Part shown: in pieces, positions 1 to 5,127 of the stretch
How the letters are laid out: each line of letters begins with the position of its first letter
Numbering within the stretch: the first letter of the stretch is position 1
Assembly: GCA_050184225.1 (NCBI GenBank)
Contig: JBFXAN010000242.1
Span: 1-7,525, forward strand
Length of the DNA: 7,525 bases
Origin: JBFXAN01 sp050184225
Lineage (GTDB): Bacteria; Chloroflexota; Dehalococcoidia; CAUJGQ01
Reading direction: 5' to 3'
Translations under genes and position numbers: made by a program
Notes under the pieces: generated by a model
What the model saw: the letters and a program-made list of their open reading frames with translations, nothing else
Databases searched by the model: none
What the model was told of the DNA's origin: nothing

Positions 1-481
1 ATTTCTCGTCCTCCGCTGTCATCTCGCGTCCGTTGTCCGGTGCGACATTGTGGAAGCGGACGCCCGGTGGCAGCGTGAAGCGGTAGGTCATCTCGTCCGG
101 ATGCTCGCGACTGGTGGCGAGGTCGTTGACGATCTCGTACTTGGGCGGCGGGAACATGTTGCGCTTGAGCAGCCCGTTGCCGACCGGCGCGGTGAAGGTG
201 GTCGTCCAGATCGTGGCATGGGGGTCCATGCTGCCGTAGGTGGCGGGCGAGGGCACCCCGTTCAGGTGCAAGGTGCCGCCCTGTTTCGCCTCGTTCGCCG
301 ACGCCTGCACGGTGCCGGAGGTCGCCGGCGTTGATTCCGAATCCGCCTGTTCCTGGCTACTATCCCTACATGCAGCGAGCATCGCAACCGTGAGACTGCC
401 CCCGGTTGCGCCGAACAACTGCAGTCCCTTCCTGCGTGACAGTCGCCGTTTCCGCCATCCAACTCGAGCGTTCTGGTCCAT
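1..481 (-). CDS. Peptide-type ABC transporter substrate-binding lipoprotein, N-terminal part (cut by window edge)
   Basis: This is the first 160 residues of an extracytoplasmic solute-binding protein of family 5 (the OppA/DppA/NikA type), which captures peptides or similar solutes outside the cell for an ABC importer. The N-terminus is basic with a twin-arginine-like stretch (S15-R16-R17-K18-G-L) and then a hydrophobic segment. It ends in a lipobox L35-A-A-C38, so a lipid-anchored, possibly Tat-exported protein is expected. A Ser/Thr/Glu-rich linker follows, then the domain start 'KQGGTLHL' near residue 66 and 'FHNVAPDNGREMTAED' at 143-158. The ATG at 481 is the only sensible start: an in-frame TGA lies three codons upstream, and a GAGGG ribosome site (491-495) precedes it by about nine bases. 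The gene is divergent from the NMO-like gene. It is a paralog of the binding protein at 6114-7525. The substrate cannot be named from this fragment. Confidence 0.9.
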   Translation of the reverse strand, partial: MDQNARVGWRKRRLSRRKGLQLFGATGGSLTVAMLAACRDSSQEQADSESTPATSGTVQASANEAKQGGTLHLNGVPSPATYGSMDPHATIWTTTFTAPVGNGLLKRNMFPPPKYEIVNDLATSREHPDEMTYRFTLPPGVRFHNVAPDNGREMTAEDEK

Positions 482-653
482 GCTTGTTCACCCTCGCATA
501 TCACCCGGCCCGTAGCCCGCATACGAACATTTCGTCAGATGTAGACCTGACTCTGTGCGCATGACGGCACCTCGCCAAGAGGCAAGGGGATCGATCTGAG
601 TATCGAAAGGGACATCCACCGGACCCCTGTTCGGTGGCCCATTTGGCTCCCAG

Positions 654-668
654 GTTGATCTGATCGAC
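654..668. promoter_or_regulatory. Quasi-palindrome, possible operator
   Basis: GTTGATC-T-GATCGAC is a 15-base dyad in which six of seven half-site positions match. It is centred at 661, about 125 bases before the NMO-like start and 180 bases before the divergent binding-protein start. Its size and placement would suit a dimeric repressor or activator site, but the GATC words make chance symmetry quite likely. No regulator gene is in the window. Confidence 0.2.
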
Positions 669-701
669 CCTATTCGGATCGCCAGATCGTGGGCAGGCTG
701 G

Positions 702-722
702 GCAGGGGGGAAGGACCCCTGC
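702..722 (+). promoter_or_regulatory. G-rich leader hairpin upstream of the NMO-like gene
   Basis: GCAGGGG (702-708) and CCCCTGC (716-722) form a perfect 7-bp stem around a 7-base purine loop, GGAAGGA. It sits about 65 bases before the ATG at 787. No U-tract follows, so it is not a standard intrinsic terminator. If transcribed, it would be a stable 5' leader element whose loop resembles a ribosome-binding sequence. Function unknown. Confidence 0.35.
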
Positions 723-775
723 ATGGAAGGTGACTGCGCCTGGGTATGGCCGTCCCGGGCGCCGTGAGCAAGGCC

Positions 776-783
776 GGAGGTGG
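776..783 (+). promoter_or_regulatory. Ribosome binding site deciding the NMO-like start
   Basis: GGAGGTGG lies a few bases before the ATG at 787. This strong Shine-Dalgarno match selects 787 over the in-frame upstream start at 730, which would add 19 residues rich in Gly and Arg that are not typical of the family. Confidence 0.75.
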
Positions 784-786
784 CTC

Positions 787-1905
787 ATGGCGAGAGATCC
801 GCTGCACACAAAGCTGTGCGATATGTTTGGGCTGGAGTTTCCGATCGTGGCCTTCACGCACTGCAAAGATGTGGCGGTCGCGGTCACCAACGCGGGCGGC
901 CTCGGTATCCTCGGCGAAGGCGGCCGCTCGCCGGACGAGATCGCGGCCGACGTGAAATGGATCCGCGACCGGGTCGGCAGCCGTCCGTTCGGCGTGGATC
1001 TGCTGATTCCCGCCTCCGTGCCGCAGAGCGGCGGCCGCCAGGACCTCGCCGGGCAGATCCCAGAAGACTACCAGCATTTCGTCCGGCGGATAAAGGAAGA
1101 CAACAGCATCCCCGACCCCAAGGATCCGGACGGACGGCGGCTGACGGGCGCGATCCAAACACAGGACTACGCGCGCAAGCAACTGGATGTTGTCCTGGAC
1201 GAACGTGTACCAGCCTTCGCCTCGGCCCTCGGCAATCCGGCCTTCATGCTGGAGGCAGCACATGCCCGTGGCATGAAGGTGTTCGGACTGATCGGCAAGG
1301 TGCGCCAGGCGCGTCGCGAGATCGAGGCCGGCGTCGATGTAATCGTCGCTCAGGGCACGGACGCAGGCGGACATACCGGACCGATCGGCACCTTTACGCT
1401 TGTGCCGCAGGTGGCAGCGATTGCGGGCGACACGCCGATCGTGGCGGCCGGCGGCGTCGGTACCGGACGGCATCTGGCAGCGGCGCTCTGCCTTGGTGCG
1501 GTCGGCGTCTGGACGGGCACGATCTGGCTGACGGCGCGGGAGTCGGACACGGACATGGTAATCAAGGAGAAGATCCTGGCTGCCACCGAGGACGACACAA
1601 CCATCTCGCGGTGTATGTCTGGCAAGCCGATCCGCCAGCTAAAGACGGCCTGGACGGAAGCCTGGGAGCGCCCCGACGCGCCGACGCCATTGCCCATGCC
1701 GCTCCAGGGCATCCTCGCCGGTCCCGTGCTGCAAGCGGTGACCGACTACAAGATCGAGCCATTCATGGGCAGCCCGGCCGGCCAGGTGATCGGTACGATC
1801 ACCGAACTGAAGCCAGCGCGCGAGATCGTGTTCGATATCGTCGAAGAGGCGCGGGACGTGCTCGAGAGCGTACTCGGCGAGCCGGCCGAGGCCTCCGTCC
1901 GGTGA
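787..1905 (+). CDS. Nitronate monooxygenase / 2-nitropropane dioxygenase-family flavoprotein
   Basis: A 372-residue cytoplasmic FMN-dependent TIM-barrel protein of the NMO/NPD family. Characterised members oxidise alkyl nitronates such as propionate 3-nitronate with O2, and relatives include FabK-type enoyl reductases. Visible signatures are 'THCKDVAVAVTNAGGLGILG' (24-43), the catalytic-loop motif 'AQGTDAGGHTG' (188-198) with candidate catalytic His196, and the FMN phosphate-binding stretch 'AAGGVGTGRHLAAALCLGA' (220-238) followed by G-V-W-T-G-T (240-245). Length fits the family. The first strand reads P-I-V-A-F-T-H-C instead of the more usual QAPM/QGGM-type residues near the flavin. This marks a divergent subgroup, so nitronate may not be the true substrate. 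It is the first gene of a plus-strand group ending in etfBA and a PHP protein. A strong hairpin begins 32 bases after its stop and may end or attenuate its transcript. Family assignment is firm; substrate is not. Confidence 0.88.
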   Translation: MARDPLHTKLCDMFGLEFPIVAFTHCKDVAVAVTNAGGLGILGEGGRSPDEIAADVKWIRDRVGSRPFGVDLLIPASVPQSGGRQDLAGQIPEDYQHFVRRIKEDNSIPDPKDPDGRRLTGAIQTQDYARKQLDVVLDERVPAFASALGNPAFMLEAAHARGMKVFGLIGKVRQARREIEAGVDVIVAQGTDAGGHTGPIGTFTLVPQVAAIAGDTPIVAAGGVGTGRHLAAALCLGAVGVWTGTIWLTARESDTDMVIKEKILAATEDDTTISRCMSGKPIRQLKTAWTEAWERPDAPTPLPMPLQGILAGPVLQAVTDYKIEPFMGSPAGQVIGTITELKPAREIVFDIVEEARDVLESVLGEPAEASVR

Positions 1906-1937
1906 CTATCGACTTCAAGTTAGGTTTCCACCTGCCT

Positions 1938-1973
1938 GTCGCCGGCTGTCACGTTCAAACGACAGCCGGCGAC
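1938..1973 (+). terminator. Strong hairpin after the NMO-like gene, terminator-like but without U-tract
   Basis: GTCGCCGGCTGTC (1938-1950) and GACAGCCGGCGAC (1961-1973) are perfect 13-base inverted copies with a 10-base loop. The hairpin starts 32 bases after the NMO-like stop. It lacks a run of T on either strand, so classical Rho-independent termination is uncertain. Transcript-end protection, attenuation or a processing site are alternatives. It abuts a second hairpin at 1974. Confidence 0.55.
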
Positions 1974-1995
1974 CGAACTCTCGTCGCGAGGTTCG
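1974..1995 (+). promoter_or_regulatory. Second hairpin that would cover the ribosome site of the small ORF
   Basis: CGAAC-T-CTCG (1974-1983) pairs with CGAGGTTCG (1987-1995), giving nine base pairs with one bulged T and a 3-base loop. The GAGG at 1988-1991, the probable Shine-Dalgarno sequence for the ATG at 2001, lies in the 3' arm. If the RNA folds this way, initiation at 2001 would be partly hidden. It follows the 1938-1973 hairpin with no gap. Confidence 0.4.
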
Positions 1996-2000
1996 GTCTG

Positions 2001-2261
2001 ATGAGTGAGCCGCTGCCCACGGTCTGGGGGTTCGACCCGGCTATGGCCGGCCGGTGTGCCGAGTGCGATGGAGGCGGCGCCCAGATCGGCGCTACGGTCG
2101 GCAGTCGCGACGATTTCGCCGGCACGCTGACTGGCGAATACTTCGACCACGGCGACCCACCATGGCGCTGGTATCTGATGAAGGACTTGACCCGAAGCCC
2201 GCACGGCTTTGCGGAGGACGGGGTTTGGTGTGAATCAGGCTTTCTCTTTGTGATGGAGTAG
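2001..2261 (+). CDS. Small Cys-containing protein of unknown function
   Basis: An 86-residue protein that I do not recognise. It has a C19-A-E-C22 pair, a further Cys77, an aromatic Asp/Pro/Trp-rich centre (around Y47-Y58, including P-P-W-R-W) and a hydrophobic C-terminal tail. There is no signal peptide or membrane segment. The CxxC could bind a metal or be redox-active, but one pair is thin evidence. The chosen ATG has GAGG nine bases upstream. By hand count about three quarters of codons from 2001 end in G/C, against about two thirds in the 99 bases before it. An alternative GTG at 1902 overlaps the NMO-like stop as GTGA and would give 119 residues, but would place two strong hairpins inside the gene. 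The ORF lies between the NMO-like gene and etfB on the same strand, 51 bases before etfB, so a role in the same pathway is possible. Confidence 0.55.
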   Translation: MSEPLPTVWGFDPAMAGRCAECDGGGAQIGATVGSRDDFAGTLTGEYFDHGDPPWRWYLMKDLTRSPHGFAEDGVWCESGFLFVME

Positions 2262-2263
2262 CG

Positions 2264-2291
2264 CGCCATCCCTCGCATTTCGCGGATGGCG
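2264..2291 (+). repeat. Short inverted repeat before etfB
   Basis: CGCCATCC (2264-2271) and GGATGGCG (2284-2291) are perfect 8-base inverted copies around a 12-base loop. They begin two bases after the stop of the small ORF and end 21 bases before the etfB ATG. There is no T-run, so it is a weak terminator or leader stem at best. Confidence 0.3.
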
Positions 2292-2312
2292 GGCGATCGT
2301 GCGAGCGTGACC

Positions 2313-3131
2313 ATGCGAATCGTGATCTGTGCCAAGGAAGTCCTGGACCCGGATGCCGTCAACGCCTACGCCGTTGCCGGACGGCTGCGCGTGGGCGACG
2401 ACAGCCGCACGCTGATCAGCGGCGGTGTCCCGGTGCTGATGAACGCCTACGACGAGCAGGGGATCGAGGCGGCGCTGCGACTGCGCGACTCGGGCGCTGA
2501 GTGCAACATCGTCGTGGTCACCGCCGGTACGGCGTCGGCGTCGTTTGTGCGACGGGCGGCGTCACTCGGCGTCGACGAAATCATCGTGATCCCGACCGCA
2601 GACGCGTCGCTCGATACACTGGCGCTCGGCACGGTCCTGAGCCGTTACATCGAGCAGAGCGGCGGTGCCGACCTCGTGCTCTGCGGCCGGCAGGCATCGG
2701 ACGACGACCAAGGGGTGGTGCCGGCGGTGATCGGCGAGCGGCTGGGACTGCCGGTGATCCCGATGGCGCGCGACGTACGGCTGGCCGACACCGACGAGGG
2801 TGGGGTGATCGAGGTGACGCGGGTCACGCCGGACGGCGACGAAGAGGTGATGTGCGCGCTGCCGGCGGTTGTAACCGTGAGTAACGAACTGGGCTCTCCT
2901 CGCTATCCGAGCGGCGCGGCGATGATGGCCGCCCGCCGCAAGCAACCGGTGACGGTGCCGCCGGCCGACCTTGGCCTGGACAACGGGCAACTTGTTCCGC
3001 GCGTGACGCTGCGGCGGATGTTCGTCCCGCAGGTGCAGGGCAACTGCGAGTTCCTCGACGGCGAGACGCCGCGGGAGCAGGCGGCACACCTGCTGGCGCG
3101 TCTCCGCACCGACGGTCTGGTTCCCGCCTGA
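2313..3131 (+). CDS. etfB: Electron transfer flavoprotein beta subunit
   Basis: A 272-residue EtfB/FixA-family protein. With EtfA it forms a soluble heterodimer that carries electrons on FAD between dehydrogenases and an acceptor. The family opening is clear ('MRIVICAKEVLDPDAVN'), followed by the nucleotide-loop region 'LCGRQASDDDQGVVPAVIGE' (123-142) and the signature 'LPAVVTVSNELGSPRYPS' (183-200). Two features are unusual against human EtfB: the NQTG tetrad that helps hold AMP is GVVP (134-137), and the docking-loop anchor Leu in 'PRYATLPNIMKAKKK' is Gly201, with the first following Lys changed to Ala206. Canonical NADH:quinone or acyl-CoA dehydrogenase partners are absent nearby. The start at 2313 matches the family N-terminus; an upstream ATG at 2286 sits inside a hairpin arm and adds a non-family extension. 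The ribosome site is weak (GAGCG). etfA follows after 67 bases. Confidence 0.93.
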   Translation: MRIVICAKEVLDPDAVNAYAVAGRLRVGDDSRTLISGGVPVLMNAYDEQGIEAALRLRDSGAECNIVVVTAGTASASFVRRAASLGVDEIIVIPTADASLDTLALGTVLSRYIEQSGGADLVLCGRQASDDDQGVVPAVIGERLGLPVIPMARDVRLADTDEGGVIEVTRVTPDGDEEVMCALPAVVTVSNELGSPRYPSGAAMMAARRKQPVTVPPADLGLDNGQLVPRVTLRRMFVPQVQGNCEFLDGETPREQAAHLLARLRTDGLVPA

Positions 3132-3198
3132 TCGCTCCGCGGACGGTTTGAGTGAGTGCGGCGACCAGAGCGGTGCGTCGAGAAGGAATTGGACAGCG

Positions 3199-4203
3199 AT
3201 GAATGGACCCGTGGTCGTGTGCAGTTGGGGGACGGGAGCGGCCGGCAAGGGCGCCGAAGAGATACTCACCCTGGGACGGCATGCCGCTCGGTCACTCGGC
3301 ACGGACCTTGCCTGGCTCGTGCTCGGCCCGCTGCCCGAGGCCGCCCAGACGCACGGTGCTCGGTACGGAGTCGCGCGGATCGATGCGATTCCTGACCCGG
3401 CTCTCGGTGGCGTCGAGGCCGGACCGGACCGGCTGGTCGAGGCGCTGACCGAGTATTGCGTACAGGAATTGCCGGAGGTGGTGCTCGTCAGTCAGACGCA
3501 GGATGCCCGCCTGGTTGCGGCCCGGCTGGCGGCACGCTTGCAGACCGGCGTTGTGATGAACGCCATCGCGCTGGCGCTGGGCGAGGACGGGGCGGTCGAA
3601 GCAACAGCGGGCGCCTACGGCGGTGACACGCGCGCCGTCTATGCGTTCGACGATGCCCGTCCCTGCATCGTCGGCGTAACGCCGGGCGCGGTCGATCCGG
3701 AATCTCTGGCCGGTCCAGCAGCGATACCGCCGGTGCGCGAGGTGCCGGTCGATCTGAGCGATGTGACCGAACGGGTGATGGTGCTGGAGCACACGGCGGC
3801 CGCGGGCCCACGATTGGAAGATGCCAGGGTCATCGTGGCGGGGGGCCGGGGCCTAGGAGAAGCCGAGAACTTCGCCCTGGTCGAGCAGTTTGCCTCATTG
3901 CTTGGCGGGTTGCCCGCCGCGTCGCGGGCGATCGTCGACGATGGCTGGGTGGGGCCAGCGTTGCAGGTGGGGCTGACCGGCAAGATCACGAAGCCGGAGT
4001 TGTACGTCGCGGTCGGTATCTCCGGCGCTAGCCAGCACATGGCCGGCTGCTCGGCGGCCAAGGCGATCGTCGCAATCAATCGCGATGAGAACGCCGCCAT
4101 CTTCCGCTACGCGCGCTACGGTATTGTCGGCGACTCGAAGGACGTGCTCTCCGCGCTCATCGATGCCATCGAAGCGACCGCCGTAGTGCAACGTGCGGGT
4201 TGA
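3199..4203 (+). CDS. etfA: Electron transfer flavoprotein alpha subunit
   Basis: A 334-residue EtfA/FixB-family protein, the FAD-carrying partner of the EtfB encoded just upstream. The variable N-terminal domain (about 1-195) is followed by the conserved FAD domain. That domain contains 'AGGRGLGEAENF' (214-225), 'ASRAIVDDGW' (241-250), 'VGLTGK' (257-262), 'PELYVAVGISGASQHMAG' (266-283), 'AINRDENAAIF' (292-302) and 'YGIVGD' (307-312). Flavin contacts expected from human ETF are present: S242-R243, T260, Q279-H280 and N294. The Gln normally before the TGK threonine is Leu259, which is unusual. The ATG at 3199 is preceded by AAGGA (3183-3187). A TTG at 3148 would add 17 residues that do not resemble the family. 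Its 3' end overlaps the likely PHP start. Clustered with etfB and surely co-functional; the dehydrogenase that feeds it is not evident. Confidence 0.94.
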   Translation: MNGPVVVCSWGTGAAGKGAEEILTLGRHAARSLGTDLAWLVLGPLPEAAQTHGARYGVARIDAIPDPALGGVEAGPDRLVEALTEYCVQELPEVVLVSQTQDARLVAARLAARLQTGVVMNAIALALGEDGAVEATAGAYGGDTRAVYAFDDARPCIVGVTPGAVDPESLAGPAAIPPVREVPVDLSDVTERVMVLEHTAAAGPRLEDARVIVAGGRGLGEAENFALVEQFASLLGGLPAASRAIVDDGWVGPALQVGLTGKITKPELYVAVGISGASQHMAGCSAAKAIVAINRDENAAIFRYARYGIVGDSKDVLSALIDAIEATAVVQRAG

Positions 4204-4888
4204 GCCGGCGGGCGGCGATCTGTGGATCGCGGAAGGAGCGGGTCGAGCCGGGGCATTGATCGACCTGCACGCCCACACCCGGCATAAATCGATGGACAGC
4301 GGCCTGGCCCCGGACATGCTCGCGGAGCGGATCACGGCGCTGGGATTATCCGCGATCTGCATCACCGAGCACAATAACATCTGGACGAGAGCGGAGGCGG
4401 CCGCGCTGGCGGAGCGGTGGGAGCTACCGGTGCTGCGCGGCATGGAGATCAGCACGGACGCGGGGCATGTGCTCGTCTTCGGCGTGGCGGGCTACACGCT
4501 GGAGATGTGGAACGTTGAGCGGCTGCGCCGGATCGCCGAGTCCGAAGGCGGTGTAATGGTGCTCGCCCACCCAAACCGCAACGCTGGCTTCGGCCGTCCC
4601 TGGTCGGACGCGCCCGATCTCTTCGAAGCATTCGAGGGCGCCAACGGCGACGACCACAACCGCAGCTCCGCCTATGTGCTCGACCTCGCCCGCTCGCTGG
4701 GACTGCCCAGCACCGGCGGCAGCGACGCCCACAGCGCCCCCGCCGTCGGCCGCTGCGCAACGCTCTTCGACCAGGGAATCACCACCGAGGCGCAGCTCAT
4801 CGACGCGCTCCGTACCGGCGCCTGCCGTCCGGTCGACATGATCGCCGTCGACGGCCCTCGAACCGTCCACGGCTGGCTCGCGGAGTGA
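4193..4888 (+). CDS. PHP-domain metal-dependent phosphoesterase
   Basis: A 231-residue protein of the PHP (polymerase and histidinol phosphatase) superfamily, metal-dependent hydrolases that usually cleave phosphoesters. All motifs are visible, numbered from the GTG: D-L-H26-A-H28-T, D35 in S-M-D-S-G-L, T-E-H60-N, G-M-E85-I-S, A-H126-P-N, E148 in F-E-G-A-N, and G-S-D178-A-H180-S. The C-terminal 'VGRCATLF...ALRTG' stretch matches the PHP-associated tail. The metal site therefore looks intact. Members of this size include oligoribonuclease-like and nucleotide phosphodiesterase enzymes, but the substrate cannot be read. The start is uncertain. GTG 4193 overlaps etfA by 11 bases and has a poor ribosome site. 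An in-frame TTG at 4256 would give the typical family start '(M)IDLHAHT', 52 bases after etfA. Either way it is closely linked to etfA, and co-transcription is likely. Confidence 0.88.
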   Translation: MRVEPAGGDLWIAEGAGRAGALIDLHAHTRHKSMDSGLAPDMLAERITALGLSAICITEHNNIWTRAEAAALAERWELPVLRGMEISTDAGHVLVFGVAGYTLEMWNVERLRRIAESEGGVMVLAHPNRNAGFGRPWSDAPDLFEAFEGANGDDHNRSSAYVLDLARSLGLPSTGGSDAHSAPAVGRCATLFDQGITTEAQLIDALRTGACRPVDMIAVDGPRTVHGWLAE

Positions 4889-4919
4889 TCGGCGGGTCAG
4901 TCCGCGTTGCCCACTCCGC
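4880..4919 (+). terminator. Hairpin over the PHP stop codon, possible terminator
   Basis: GCGGAGTG (4880-4887) and CACTCCGC (4912-4919) form an 8-bp outer stem. A nested GCGG (4892-4895) / CCGC (4902-4905) stem lies inside. The TGA stop (4886-4888) overlaps the outer left arm. No T-tract follows. Its place at the end of the plus-strand group suggests a transcript end, though a non-canonical one. Confidence 0.35.
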
Positions 4920-5127
4920 CGCTCGCAGCAATGGCTAAGACGTTACTCTTGTGGCGAGCTGGAAGATAGAACGGGCATCGGGGCGATGCCGCGCGGATCG
5001 AGTGCTGACACGTGGTCGCGGTCCGAGGGTGTGTGCGACGATGGCTTCGCTGTTCCAGCATCCGTATTGCCGGTTGGAGTTGCCCGCCCTGACCCGGCGG
5101 CGCCAGATGCAGTGAAGGGATGGGGCG
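4889..5127. other. Intergenic gap between PHP and methyltransferase genes
   Basis: These 239 bases have no clear gene or strong promoter. The only coding candidate is a 24-codon frame at 5041-5115 (ATG, with GAGGG at 5025-5029; sequence M-A-S-L-F-Q-H-P-Y-C...), ending 12 bases before the methyltransferase. It resembles no family I know. The gap is wide enough for a separate methyltransferase promoter, so that gene probably does not belong to the ETF transcript. Confidence 0.4.

Larger units (their letters stand above)
482..786. other. Divergent intergenic region
   Basis: These 305 bases separate two divergently transcribed genes, so promoters for both should lie here. I see no -35/-10 pair close enough to consensus to call on either strand, and no recognisable riboswitch core or T-box motif. 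The region is less G+C-rich than the genes and has repeated GATC-containing words around 589-606 and 654-690. It contains a 6-bp inverted repeat (CCACCG 616-621 / CGGTGG 632-637), a quasi-palindrome (654-668) and a G-rich hairpin (702-722). Reading frames that cross it look like non-coding shadows. Confidence 0.6.

Noticed and set aside
482..786. Riboswitch or T-box leader upstream of the NMO-like gene
   Set aside because: I looked for conserved core motifs of common classes and found none; only simple hairpins are visible.
670..1473. Minus-strand frame of 267 codons across the divergent region and NMO-like gene
   Set aside because: It opposes a well-supported gene and shows no family motif or ribosome site.
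780..1901. Plus-strand frame running through the NMO-like gene into the small ORF
   Set aside because: The part inside the NMO-like gene is an Arg/Gly-rich out-of-frame translation. Only the portion after 1902, best from 2001, is plausible coding.
3148..3198. TTG start giving a 17-residue longer EtfA
   Set aside because: The extra residues do not resemble EtfA N-termini, and the ATG at 3199 has an AAGGA upstream.
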